Source: Diphasiastrum complanatum | Lineage: Eukaryota > Streptophyta > Lycopodiopsida > Lycopodiales > Lycopodiaceae | Assembly: GCA_029204225.1 (NCBI GenBank) | Contig: CM055097.1 | Location: 67,130,844-67,194,843, forward strand | Reading direction: 5' to 3' | Length of the DNA stretch: 64,000 nt | In this document: in pieces, positions 36,540-48,299 of the stretch | Layout: each line of letters begins with the position of its first letter | How positions within the stretch are numbered: position 1 is the first letter of the stretch | Made by a program: the position numbers and the translations under genes | The notes under the pieces: generated by a model | What the model was told of the DNA's origin: nothing | The model's input: the letters and a program-made list of their open reading frames with translations, nothing else | Databases searched by the model: none

Positions 36540-37084
36540 GATTTCCTTTTTATTTTGGTGGATTAGTGTAGGTTGCAAGCATCCAAGAGATTTGTAGCCA
36601 ATAATGTGGTATATATTTTGCATATTATTTACGTTTTGGTTTCTTGAGTTTCTTGGAAACTTCAAGAATCAAGAACATGGAGTTTCTTGGTTCTTGAATG
36701 CCTGTAAAAATTAGTTTTCTTGTTTTTATGAGAAATGTGGCATGCTAGTTTAGTTTTCTTTTTGCAATGATCCGTTCTAGCATTCTGTTTGTATGTGCCA
36801 TAGTAATGCCCAACCGTGTTCTAAGAAGAGATGTTTTTGGGCATTCTTGGTGTGCTTGCATGGTAGAATGATTGCGAGTGATTTCAACAGTTCAAGAGTG
36901 TTCGAAATACTACAACCCCGAGAACCTTTCTGCCTGATCTGGGCATGGTAATAACCAAGATAAACACTAAGACATGCCCACAGCCTTTGCTGATAGGCAG
37001 AATACCAAGCTGTTTAAGCTGTAACAAGAAGTAATCGAAGTAAAGAACTAGTTAACAGATTCTAGAGTGTAGAATCTGTCAATA
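36540..37084 (+). mobile_element. 3' direct repeat (LTR-like)
   Basis: Second copy of the repeat at 34209-34778, ending ..CTGTCAATA at 37084 exactly where RT-like sequence begins on the other side. The LTR may extend left to about 36082, where a purine-rich stretch (GACCGAGAGCCGAG) ends; the extra part has no partner because the 5' copy is truncated. Confidence 0.65.
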
Positions 37085-38230
37085 GTCATCAATATATCTG
37101 AATGAAAATTTGAAATCATTCATAAATTGTATTTGCTTCAATTTTGCTAACCTTTTGATAAATCGCATTTCAAAATATGAGAGATACCAGTTACACCATA
37201 ATGACGAGCAAGAGAAACCCATGAAAATTCCCCTGATTTGTCTGCAAGTATGATTTCCAAGTCTGACAATGCAATTAACTATCAGCATGGAATTCCTTCC
37301 ACAAATAGTTTCCATGTCAATAGCATTCCATTCTACTGAATTTTTCTTGTTCTAGGTCCATTGAAAATCTTTGACTTTTGCTATCCATTTATAAGGAAGA
37401 GTTTTTCCCTTTGTAAACTTGAAGGCAAACATGATCAATTTATTCATAACTGTCTTACGAGCATCCAATCCGTCCAAGGGTATACTTTCGTAGCATTTGG
37501 AGATGTCTGTGGCTTTTATGCACTAAATGTCCTTGGGTATATTGAGATAGAAATCAACAGAGGAGTCACATTGCCAAAGTAAAGTTGTTTTCCCATTTAG
37601 GTAGCTCTTGTATGTTTTTGCCTTAAGGCCTGCTCCTTCCATGATGAAAGGATGCAGCATCCTATATAAGAACCCCTGTCAGGAATTTAGCGAGTCTAGA
37701 AAAATAGCACTCATGGGCATTTGTGATCCATCTAAAAGAATTTTTATGAGCTTTGAAAGTGCATAAAAGATAGGGAAGTTCATTAGAATAAATGAAATCA
37801 TCTGGTAGTACATTTCCCATGGTAGCCTCTATGTCTTCTATAGAGTACTGAACATAATTGTTTGATTTGTCAGAAAAAGGTTCAAAGTCTTGACTATCAA
37901 GCCTTTCAATTGCAAGCTTTCTGGCAAGATGAACACAAATGAAGCATGGATTATGTTGTGCTTTATCAACACCATTGACATCTAGATGTTTGATTTAGCC
38001 ATTGACGTTCATTATTGGCATTAATATTTTTTTTGTAATATTACGGTATTCCCTTGAATCCATTTTCTTTCTTTTAAGAACTCAATAGCGGCAAGTCTAC
38101 ATATGTCAGCATGTTTCAAATTGCTATCTTCGTCCATTATTGCATATATGGGTAAAAGTCTCATAAGCTTGATCCAACCATCATATAGTTCATTAGCAAT
38201 ATTGTATATCCATGTATGTTTCAAAGTGAT
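37085..38230 (-). pseudogene. Decayed Penelope-like reverse transcriptase
   Basis: Minus-strand reading through many stops gives HLARKLAIERLDSQDFEPF (near 37950), TFKAHKNSFRWITNAH (near 37780-37710), RQIRGIFMGFSCSSLWCN and finally FRYIDDY at 37085. The order (KAHK.., G.FMG..CS.., F.YIDD) is that of RTs in Penelope-like and similar elements, unlike copia or LINE RT. The frame is cut right after YIDD by the end of the LTR-like repeat, suggesting that element inserted into it. No GIY-YIG domain is in the window. Confidence 0.55.
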
Positions 38231-38397
38231 ATGATTAAGACCTTTTTCTATGGATTTTTTGAGGTACTTCTGATAATATTGCAGTCCGCTGTAAGCACAT
38301 GTTCAAATTTTTCCAAAATAAATTTTTTGAAACGTTTCAGAACATGAAGGTAGTTTCAATATCAAAATTGCAAAAAACATCAAATGAAAAGTACAAA

Positions 38398-38577
38398 ACA
38401 TATAGAAACTCACTATCATTTCATTCGTGATGAAATATAGGCAAAGGGGAACTCATCTATGCATCCACAAATGAGCAAGTTGCAGATATTCCGACAAAGG
38501 GTCTTAGCAAAGAAAAGTTTGAAAAACTCAAAGGTTTGCTTGGGATTAAGCCTAACCAAGTTGTTAAGGGGAAGTAA
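38398..38577 (+). pseudogene. Copia RNase H C-terminal tail
   Basis: Plus-strand frames give HYHFIRDE and, after a frameshift, GELIYASTNEQ, QVADIPTKGLSKEKF and KLKGLLGI, the conserved end of copia RNase H. A purine tract (AAGGGGAAG) follows at about 38566-38574. Only about 60 codons remain. Confidence 0.8.
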
Positions 38578-39531
38578 TTTAAAAAATTTGACGGGCACTA
38601 ATGCCTAGTTGGTCTCACTATACATTAGCTATCATTTAGTTAGTATCCAATTTACATTATCTAACTTAGATTGAGTAGAAGCTCATGAGGCCCACATGAT
38701 TAGGGTAGTACTTCCCAAGATATTGCCTTAGGACACTTAAGGACTTGATCTTATTCCCTTTTCTTGTACTTGCAAGTTATTTAGTTGATAGATGTGAGTG
38801 TGGCTACTTCAATCTTTTGTGGGCAAACATTCACTGCGCCCTCCCCTCCCATAGGCCCGAGCGTGATGGTCCTGTGGGAAAAAAATCTAAAAAAAGGGAG
38901 GGGGTCCCAGGCAGCTCATGTTGCCCGTCACGCGTTAGCGCTGCCCCAATAAAATTTTAATATATATATAGATGACGGACGATTAGCAACCTTCAAAACT
39001 AGGGCATCAAGTTAGCAAGTTCTTGTTTGAAGCTGTTTTCTAATGCCTTTGTAGGTGTTGTAGGCCGTGACTTTCATGTCCAACATGTAATCTGCATGGA
39101 AAATTAGTTTTGTGATTGGGTGGATCCAAACACTCCTGCTCTCGACCCATGTCCCACCCGTTGTAGCTGCAGGATGGGAGATGGGTTTGCATGTGAAGAG
39201 GCTCTACATCCCATGTGGGATGCCACATGGCCGACCAAGCTTTGGAGACAACACACGGTGCACGTTGGCCATGTGCCATTAATCTCTCATATGGGCCCCG
39301 TGCCACAACCCCACTCCCCAGGCCCTGCCGCGCAACCTCCATCTGCACGTCTTACAGAACTCCCATGTGAAATACACACCCTTCGCATCCGCCGCGCCTC
39401 CTCCCGAATCATTCGCACCGCGCGACTTTTGGCGTCGTCGTGTTGTTTGAGGCGCCCTCACTTTACCGTAACCACACGAGACGACCGAAAGTTTCCACCG
39501 TTGGATTCGATCGAAAACTCCTAGATCTTGC
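38578..39531. other. Flank and RABD2 upstream region
   Basis: 38860-38975 contains CT-rich and GGGAGGGGG blocks and an AT-dinucleotide tail, perhaps an old non-coding insert. GC content rises towards 39300-39500, as expected near a promoter; the open frames there look incidental. Confidence 0.4.
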
Positions 39532-39537
39532 CACGTG
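39532..39537. promoter_or_regulatory. G-box core in the RABD2 promoter
   Basis: CACGTG in the context GCCACGTGTT, 795 bp before the RABD2 ATG and about 90 bp before a pyrimidine patch (39625-39665) that may mark the transcription start. Function inferred. Confidence 0.4.
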
Positions 39538-39795
39538 TTTCAATCGAACGTAGAGCTAAGATCTAATAACAGTGTACCAGGTGGCACAAATCCAAGTGGC
39601 CGGGCCTGGAATACGTCGTGCCGAGGTGCTCTCCTCTGCTCTCTTTCTTTCTCGCCTTTTTTTCTGTCATTCCTCGATCGATCCATTCCTTCGCTTTTTC
39701 TTCGACCTGCCATCGCTGAAGCGCGCAGGCCTTTGTTCCAGAATAGAAGCCTTCATTGGATCTACATCAGATCTTTAGATCCAGAGGGTTTTCCA

Positions 39796-40310
39796 GTTTT
39801 CTGTCAACTCGAAACACCAGTCAGGCCAAGTTTTTGAGCAAATCAAGGTGTTCAGTACAGATTGTTGAGCATTGAAGTGGTTCTGAGGCTTTTTCCTGGC
39901 CTTTGTTTTGCGGATAGGATCCATATTTCTGTCAATTTGGAACACCGGTCAGGCCCAGTATTGAGCAAATCGCCGTGTTCAGTACAGATTGTTGAGTATT
40001 GAAGTGTTTCTGAGAGGTTTTCCTGGCCTTTGTGGGGGAATAGGACGCATTTGATGTAGTTTAGATCTTCAGATTTGAAGGCTCACTCGATTTTCTGTTA
40101 ATTTGGAGAATATCAAAGTTTCTCTGAGAGGTTTTCTTGGCCTTCTGATTCATTGGATGTAGGTTAGATCTTTGTCCCCTCCCGTGGCAGGATCTAAAGG
40201 TATAGTCAGTTTTCTGTGAATTTGGAGCAACATCAAGGCTAAGAATCTAGCAAATCACGGGGTTTAGAACGAGTTGTGGAATATTAGGGTGTTTTGCGGG
40301 TCCTTAAGCA
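39796..40310 (+). repeat. Imperfect four-copy repeat in the RABD2 leader
   Basis: The word TTTCTGTCAATTTGGA and following text recur at 39801, 39929, 40095 and 40214 (spacings 128, 166 and 119 bp). The first two copies share about 110 bp (GTCAGGCC, GAGCAAATC, GTGTTCAGTACAGATTGTTG, CCTGGCCTTTG). A second motif, CATTGGAT..AGATCTTTAGATC, is interleaved. All copies lie just upstream of the RABD2 start codon. Confidence 0.85.
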
Positions 40311-40331
40311 CAGGAAATTGCAGCTCGCACC

Positions 40332-43300
40332 ATGGCTTCTGAATAGTAAGTGTCCATCTCGGAGTCCTGCGTAGTCTCCATGCCATATTATTGTAGTTTT
40401 GTGGACGAATAAACTTTATTTTTCAATGAAATGATGAAAGCCGTAGGGTAACCGTGCAGATTGAAGGTCAAAGTAATTTTGTATACCACCTGTTTAGGAT
40501 GATTCTTACTTTGTTTGTTAATTGGAATATTGCCGACATATTTGGCGGCATATCTATATTGGTTTTGGCTTGACGTTATTCAGAGTATCTCTTTCCATGT
40601 ATTTATGGCTTGGTGTTGATTATCTTGGAGTCATGTGTCGTTTCTGTGGCAGATTATCACAGTGTTTTGGAGGAAAAGGCTTTATTTTTCTTTGAAATGA
40701 TGCAAGCCCGTAGCGTTACTGTTATATCTGAGTTCCAAATAGTGCTTGATGCTATCCTGTTTTAAGCATGGTAATTGCTTTTTTAAGTGAATGCTGCTGC
40801 AAATTTGAGGGATTATCTTCATTTGCTTCGGCTTCACGTTATTCAGAGAGTCCCTTTCCCTGTATCGAAATCAGCATCCCGTATGCACTTTCTTAGGAGT
40901 TTTAGGACTACTTCAATTGACCACATTTCGGGAATAATGTTCGACTTTCTGGAGAGTCTCTTTTTTCAGATTCTGAAGTATGTGATTTTGGCCCGTAAGA
41001 TTTTGCTCTTCTTTTCTTTTTTCCCTTTTTTGTGTCTTGATTGCTGGCTGAGTAGATCCTGTGGCTGAAGTGACACCAAAACATGTGAGCCTGATCACAT
41101 ATTAAGAGTTTCAGATGTTGCATAGATCGTTGGGGGGTGCTCTTGTTCAAAATTACGTGACATTGTAATGTGCAAGTTGTATTCTGATCTAGAAGTATAA
41201 ATATTAGTATTTTCCCATAAGTTTTTGATGAAAAAGCTGGTTTTTGAGTTGAGACCAGAATTTCTCAGCAAAGTTCTTTTTTGGTTCAGAAGCTAGTCAA
41301 ATTCTTGTAGCTATGGGGGAATTTGCAAAGTCGTTCTATTTGAAATATAGTTTCATGAATATGTGATTGATGAATAGGTGAACTTTATATCCATACATGA
41401 ATTTTAAGGCAAATTTCTGGATTTAATCTGGTCAAAATAGCATAGGTTATTCACTAGCTCTATTGATGAAGTAGACAGTGAAAATGTTCCAAATTGCTTG
41501 GATATTGCCAGTTATATGGAGTCATTTTAGTTAGAAGCATGGTTGTAGCTGTGCTCCGTTCTATTTGAATATTTTGTTATGTCCTAGATGATTATTGGGT
41601 TTTCTGTGTTTGCACTGTGCAGTGATTACCTCTTCAAGCTTTTGCTGATAGGTGATTCAGGGGTGGGGAAGTCATGCCTTCTTTTACGTTTTGCGGTAAG
41701 GTGCTATTTGTCTGATAATTAAAGTCTTCCAGTTCTAAAACTGTATTATTTCATTTGTCATCAATGCACATTTGCTTCTAAGCTTGGCTTGAAATCACTA
41801 TTCAAACTTGTTTCTCAAAGGGCTATGCAGCTTCGTCCAAGTTGGCCTTTTGGTGGATCATTGCTTCATTTAGCAACACCTTCTAGTGAAATAAAAATTG
41901 CATGGTGTTTTTTTGCAGGATGATTCGTACTTAGAAAGTTATATCAGCACGATTGGCGTAGACTTTGTAAGTTCAGTTTTTTTCTCTCACCTGACATCTT
42001 GCCTAGCTTGCACATACTCAAATTAGGTGCTTGGAAAAATGAAAGCATATACTTGAAAGGCCTTTAGAAAGGAGAAATTTTACATATTCAAATTGGGTGC
42101 TTGAAAAATTGCATCTTGGTTTCCAAGGGTGGCTTGAGCCTTGGACCAAAGAGACTTTGGATGCCAATTGGCCAACCCTGTTGGATGATGAAAAATTAGA
42201 AGTATATGCTTCAAGAGGAGAATTTTTTTGTTCTTAAAAGTGAATATTTCTCAGTCTCTTTGCTGTAGATGATGTCAGCATTATATATTGATAGAGCTCT
42301 ATGTAACCTTGTTGGAGCAGAAAATCAGGACTGTTGAGCTAGATGGGAAGTCAATCAAGCTCCAAATTGTGAGTATTATTTGAAAGTCTACTTGCAATAA
42401 AGTTTGAGATGCGATGATTGTTTTCTTTGTTAAACTCCTTACATCATAGCATATCTGCACAACGGATGTCTAGTAGCTGTTCATGTGTTGGTTCTTATTT
42501 ATGGTCTATGATTGTGTTGTTTGGAAGCTATTGCGAAAAATACCCTTAATTTTTTGATAATTACCATTGGCTTGATGTGTTGAATTATTTAGATCATGAA
42601 AATACTATTTGCAGTGCCAAGGAGGAATCACTTTGTGAATAATAATGATAATGATCTAAATGGCACAGTGGGACACAGCTGGTCAGGAACGCTTCAGAAC
42701 TATTACTAGTAGTTATTATCGAGGAGCCCATGGCATAATTGTAAGTTTTTGCTTTTTATTGACTGACCTCTTCTTGGTCAACAGTTAAATTTTGCATGAG
42801 AGCTTGTAGAGGATTTTTTGATCATTATTCAGAGAATCATATAGTATTTGAAGGAAGATATTTTCAAACTTCTTGGAGGCAACAATGTTCAGTGACATCT
42901 TTCATAGATTAAGGTCCATATATTGTCTTTCAAAAACCATACTTTTGAATTATTTTTCTGTTTGATTTTTGAGACTAACAGAACCTGGTTTATGCAGGTT
43001 GTTTATGATGTTACAGACCAGGAAAGTTTTAATAATGTAAAACAGTGGTTGAATGAGATTGATCGATATGCAAGTGAAAATGTCAATAAGCTTCTTGTAG
43101 GGAACAAAAATGATCTCACAGCAAAGAAAGTGGTGGATTATGAAACGGCAAAGGTAAGACCAATGATTCGTATAGTTTATAAAAACTAGTTCATACAGTT
43201 GAACTTTGGAGTGCAAGATAGTACTGTAACTCAGGGCTAGTTTCAGGCACTAGCAGAAAGTAACTAGCTTTCACCATTTTAACCTTTCAATTTTTACAGA

Positions 43301-43793
43301 ATATGAAACCATAATCTTAGATAGGATTTCTGTAGCTCCTGCTAGATGTGCTTTGGTGTGGTACTCTTAGAAGGTTCTGTTCCAATCTTTCTGCAGTATG
43401 ACAGCCAGGTTATTCGCGATGCAACTTGATTTCACATTTTGATCTATAGTTCTCTTTCTTTTCTGCAGGCCTTTGCTGATGAGATTGGAATACCTTTTCT
43501 AGAAACCAGTGCCAAGGATGCAATAAATGTTGAGCAAGCATTCATGACTATGACTGCTGAAATCAAGAACAGGTTAGTTAGAAAACACTTTTTTTTCCCT
43601 CTCAACATGAACAAACTTACAAGGGCTCTTCTTCATTACCTTCAGCAACAAGGTTCTCTTGAACAGACTTTCTAATTGTTCATTCAATATATTTTGCAGG
43701 ATGGCAAGTCAGCCAGCTTTGAACAGCAGCAAACCCACAACTGTGCAAATGAAGGGGCAGCCTTTACAACAAAAGAGTGGTTGCTGCTCATAG
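40332..43793 (+). CDS. RABD2: Rab1-type small GTPase, RABD2 class, eight exons
   Basis: Exons 40332-40345, 41623-41695, 41919-41966, 42321-42368, 42669-42740, 42998-43153, 43469-43572 and 43700-43793 join without frame conflict to 202 aa. Visible motifs: P-loop GDSGVGKS (15-22), switch I ISTIGVDF (38-45), WDTAGQE (62-68), NKND (121-124, where most relatives have NKCD), and ETSAK (149-153). The C-terminal GCCS gives a double-cysteine site for geranylgeranylation. Plant RABD2 (ARA5) GTPases drive ER-to-Golgi vesicle traffic and cycle between cytosol and Golgi membranes. Length and exon pattern are normal for the family and all catalytic residues are present, so the gene should be functional. 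The first coding exon is only 14 nt long. An unusual repeated leader precedes it. Confidence 0.96.
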
Positions 43794-45114
43794 GTTTTCT
43801 TGGAGAGTTCTTCAGGTCACATGGAGCCAGCTTTGATGTTTGGTCACTGTAATCACTTTTTCCTTGATTTTAGTGATGTTGACACTTCCAGGCTTGCCAA
43901 TCAATGCCTGATGCCTAGAGCAATGAGAAGATTTATAGATACGATTTGTAATATGATTACCATTCTTCAGATGTCATAGCGAAGCATCAGATTTAAAGAA
44001 AATAATTTCTCTGAGGAGCCAGAAATTTTGTTTTTTGCATAGAAAGATATCTACTTGGGCTTTTTATTTTTCGTAGTCTCCGTATGCAATAGTTTGTTGG
44101 TCATTGTGCAAGATAAGCACTCTGCGATTTTGGTTTAATGTATTCAACCATTTCATCTTTCATAAGTCAACAGCATTCAAATTCAAATGTGGATATTTTC
44201 CTCACTGCATTTGAGATCTGGAGCGTTATTTCACTTGTTCTTAACGTGTGTGAGACCACATCAGGATGACTCTGTTTAACTGTTGTGTCCAGCTATACAA
44301 TCTCATTGATATATTGCATTAAATGTGGATGTTCTTAAAGTTTGATTCTCTTTAAGATAGTCAAGGATAATGCTTGAAAACAACTAAATTATTAGTCAGA
44401 ATAATACTGTATGATATGGTTGTTTGTGATAGTTGGTGACTGATAGATGAATGGAAAGAATCTTCTACCAAAACCATCTCACTTGCTCTGTCCTATATAG
44501 TGTCATACTAGAAATATATGCCTTATTATCCTATATTTCACAAATAGGTCAAATCATGACAATTATAGTTCACACCAAGTTCTTAAAAACCAATTTATGA
44601 CAAATCCTTATTGCAAATTCCGTCAATGCATAACTAGGCCTTGTCAAGTTCGTACATGAGAATTCACAATATACATTGATCAAAGAAAACACACAACCTA
44701 GCTACTCAAGGTTCATCGACTAGAAATGTCAAGTTTCCATCGCACCAAATTATATCTTATAAGGGGGATCTTTTTGTAACCTTGAGTCAAAAGATTGCGC
44801 TACTTTCAACTAAGCCTTGTTTATACCTCCACCACGTAATTTGTTATGCTTTCACAAGAACTCTTCTCTACTTCCGAATACTTGATGCCTCAGAACTCTT
44901 AGACCTTGCCTATATTTGAGGATAATCGAAAAGTCAAAGGGTAGGTAGCTCATCTTCATATTCACAACTGCTCAAATGGTTATTATGACTAAGTACAAAT
45001 TCTGGACGCATGCTACAGGAAAGTTTGATTAATCATGCAGCTTGACCACTCCAATAATTAGTTACTCCAAGATGCACAACTTTGAACTACTTTTTTAGGC
45101 TTTCAGTTCCTGAC
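43794..45114. other. RABD2 3' flank
   Basis: Presumed 3' UTR and then AT-rich intergenic sequence. Nothing recognised until copia RT sequence begins near 45115. Confidence 0.4.
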
Positions 45115-46440
45115 GAAGTGAACCTACATTAAACAAAGCTAATTTCTGTATTATGAGCAAAGTAAAGGAATTGACTATGAAGAGACATTTGCTCCAGTGG
45201 CTAAGTGGACTACGCTACATGGTCCAACCGCAGGGCTTCATGGCAAAAGGACAAGCAAAAGGTATGTAAGCTACGCAAAGCTCTTTATGGCCTTAAGCAA
45301 GCGCCATGCACATGGTATGGACGCATTGACAATTACTTTCTTTCTCATGGGTTTGTAAGAGCAAATTTAGACCCAAATCTTTATGTTCTTATAAACGAAG
45401 ATAGCATTGCCTTGATTGTACTTTATGTTGATGATATCATTATCACGAGCAATGATGAGAACCTCACTCGTTTTATCAAAGCCAACTTATGCAAGTAGTT
45501 TGAAATGACAGATCTAGATCTTATGCACTACTGCTTGGGTGTCGAAGTATGGCAAACTGGTAGTGATATCAAGTTATGTCAAAACAAGTATGTGCGTGAG
45601 GTATTGGAGAGATTTCATATGACATAGTGCAAACCTTCTATCACCCCTTGCGAAGCTGGTAAGAAATCATCTCGTATTGATGATAGTGCACATGTTGACG
45701 TTACTCTATTTCGTCAGCTAGTTGGGAGTTTGATATATCTTACAACTAATCGTCCTGATATCTGCTATGATGTAAGTTTGATTAGCCAATTCATGTCATC
45801 ACCCACTATGGACCACTGGAAAGCTGCGAAAAGGACTTTGAGATACGTGAAAGGTACACCTAACCTTGGCCTAATCTACAAAAGACAAAGTGTTTTACCT
45901 AAGTTGCAGGGTTATGTTGACGCTGATCGGGCATGAAATGTAGATGATAGAAAGTCAATTATGCCTTCAATTTTGGTAGCGGTTGTTTTTCATGGTCTAG
46001 TAAGAAGCAAGATACTATTTCTCTTTCTTCTACAGAAGCCAAATATAAAGCATTAAGTTCTGCTACCCAAGAAGCTGTTTGGCTACATAAGTTGTTATGT
46101 GAGATTGGCATGAAGCAGGTAAATCCTACTGTTATTTCTGTGACAGTCAAAGTGGAATACAATCGGCTAAGAATCCTGTCTTTCACGCAAGAACAAAACA
46201 TATTGAGGTAAAATATCACTTTGCGCGTGAGAAGCTACAATCTGAAGATATAAATACTGTACACTGTTCTACTTTGTTACAAGTTGTTGATATATTTACA
46301 AAAGCTTTAAGTAAATAAAAGTTTGAGAATTTTAGAGCCAAACTTGGCTTAGATCTGGTTATGTAAAAAGCCTTTACTTGTAGTACTATCATGGAGGTAT
46401 GTTCCATGAATAGAGTAAACTCTAAAATAGAGAGAGACGT
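45115..46440 (+). pseudogene. Copia pol 3' half: RT and RNase H with deletion and frameshifts
   Basis: It begins with KGIDYEETFAPVAKWTTLHG, then jumps about 75 codons (the part with the first catalytic Asp is deleted). It continues with KVCKLRKALYGLKQAPCTWY, DPNLYVL and an intact VLYVDDIIIT box (45415-45455). Next come LFRQLVGSLIYLTTNRPDIC and WKAAKRTLRYVKGTPNLGLI. RNase H follows in other frames: NPVFHARTKHIEVKYHF and LLQVVDIFTKALSK near 46280-46310. Stops at 45498, 45625 and 45936 among others. Closely related to the fragment at 22.0-22.4 kb. Confidence 0.9.
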
Positions 46441-46458
46441 TGATCATTGAGGGAGAGA

Positions 46459-47191
46459 GTTAAAATAGCAATGATCGACTTATACAGTGCTTTCTTATTT
46501 CGACGACACCACGTGTGCTCAGTTCTAGAATTATCAGGTCATCTTTCTTTTACGAGCCCTTTGAGTGTTTTTAAGTAACTTTATCTTTGTACATGTATAT
46601 TGGTTAAATATACAGTTGGATGAGAGTAATTCCGTTGTCTTGTCTTGTTGCACTTGATGTTGTGCTGTGGTGATTGATCCGGTCGGGTGTTTGAACTATT
46701 TTTTTTAACTGTTAAGATACTCCATAGCTAGGTCTTGCAATTTATCACTCCAATTTGCAACTATGAGTGAATGTATTTCAAGAAGTAGAGATAGTATTCA
46801 ATCTGTAACTAGCATACTAAGATCACAACACATAGTGTGCTATTGCTGTGAACCATTCTCGGGCACAAGATTGTGATGTGATCATTGTATTCACAATTGT
46901 CTAATATAGATTCTCTATTTTCTTAATGTGTGTTCTACACTATCAAATACTCTCTAATAACTTCTTTCTCTTACACTGATACTCGTTCCACAACTCATTC
47001 AGAATATCTAATCTCGAAGGAAGCATGGTTGTCATAGACACCTAATTGTTTCGCCTCCTTCATGGTTGTCATCGACACCTACTAAGATATTCCTCATGTC
47101 GATCTAAGTAATAGTCTAAATCAACAGTTGGCAAAGATCTTGTTATAATTTATATGTTGAGTTTTCTTTTGACTAGATCTCGCATTCAACA
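46459..47191 (+). mobile_element. Copia LTR, about 733 bp, flanked by PPT and PBS
   Basis: It follows a polypurine tract (GAGGGAGAGAG, 46448-46458) at the end of the pol remnant and ends ..CATTCAACA just before a primer-binding site. The first bases (GTTAAAATAG) have lost the TG. With a PPT on its left it is a 3' LTR, with a PBS on its right a 5' LTR. Confidence 0.7.
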
Positions 47192-47195
47192 AGAG

Positions 47196-47207
47196 TGGTA
47201 TCAGAGC
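47196..47207 (+). other. Primer-binding site, first copy
   Basis: Exact TGGTATCAGAGC (complement of the plant initiator tRNA-Met 3' end), preceded by CAACAAGAG. Confidence 0.85.
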
Positions 47208-47269
47208 TGATAAAATAATCTCCAATACAAACACTCATTGCACGTCATTTATATAGAAACCCAACAGAG

Positions 47270-47281
47270 TGGTATCAGAGC
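47270..47281 (+). other. Primer-binding site, second copy
   Basis: A second exact TGGTATCAGAGC, 74 bp after the first, in the context CCAACAGAG. The two contexts are alike (CAACA-AGAG / CAACA-GAG), suggesting a local duplication of the LTR/PBS junction. Confidence 0.85.
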
Positions 47282-47414
47282 CGTAGGTCCAAATTGTTAT
47301 CGTATTCAATTCCACGTGTGTACAGCTATATATAGTAGATCCATGACTCATTAATAATCTTGGTTTCCCTCCATAACAAAAAGAAAATTGTAGAGATCAT
47401 AACAGTTATCATGT

Positions 47415-47850
47415 ATGTATTGCATTCTTGCAGATTTATATCCATCCAGCATAAGTGAATGGGAGTTAACACAATCCCTGGCATGTATCTTGGATGTGAT
47501 TCATTCGGATATTGGAAAATTACAGTATAGAGGAAGAACTCCTAAAGAGCTTGCAGAAAGTGGTATATTCTTCTATGAGTCCAAGTACATTTCGGATATG
47601 CATGGAGGTTTCAAAAAGCTTGAAGAGATTCACACCTTTTGCAAGTGATGAATGGCTTACTCCTGATAGTATTGTGTCAGAATCTTTTAGATGCAAATTA
47701 CTATTAGATTTGAAAAACTCAGTGAAAGCGAGCACTAGATCAAAAGTCATTAGATTAACTTGGTTTCTGTCCTTATATGTATTCGTTGATTTCTTTTCAA
47801 GTGCAAATGTCGTAGAACACCTACATTATTTGTTTGTAAGGATGTACTAG
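47415..47850 (+). other. Open frames after the primer-binding sites, unrecognised
   Basis: Two overlapping plus-strand frames (47415-47648 and 47512-47850) have protein-like composition, e.g. SEWELTQSLACILDVIHSDI and SDEWLTPDSIVSESFRCKL. They do not resemble copia gag. An AG acceptor-like TTCTTGCAG lies at 47425-47433. Could be a captured or decayed gene piece; not identified. Confidence 0.25.
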
Positions 47851-48299
47851 ATGACACTCTTTCATATCTGATAGATATAGATTGTAAGACACTTGGAGAT
47901 ATTGAATGTAGGATTAAAAAATCTTCTATGACATTCCGTTATTATATTGAGAGACAAATGCTTAGTCTTACATCCACTTACCAGAGATGAAAATGAATAA
48001 GTGAGACATGGATGCCACTAGATCAAGACCTTCATATGGATGGCACATGAAATCTAAAAGAAGTCCACATTTTCAACAATAAAGATATGCTAACTACGAT
48101 TGAAGTGGAGGATCATTGGAGCTTAAGTTATATCAGACAAGAGTTGCTCCTAATGCACAGTGAAATTCTACTTGACTACTTCAGATTCATTATAAATGGA
48201 AAGCTGATAACATTTTCTTGTCATTTGCAACTCATTGTTAGTCATTATTGTGAAAAATGCAAAAATAAGCTTGGTAGAGGCCAAAAATCTTGTATATAG
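47851..48299. other. Intergenic, nothing recognised
   Basis: No supported feature. Confidence 0.4.

Noticed and set aside
39120-39524. 134-codon plus-strand frame upstream of RABD2 as a gene
   Set aside because: It lies in a GC-rich promoter region, with biased composition, no known domain and an overlapping frame on the other strand of similar length.
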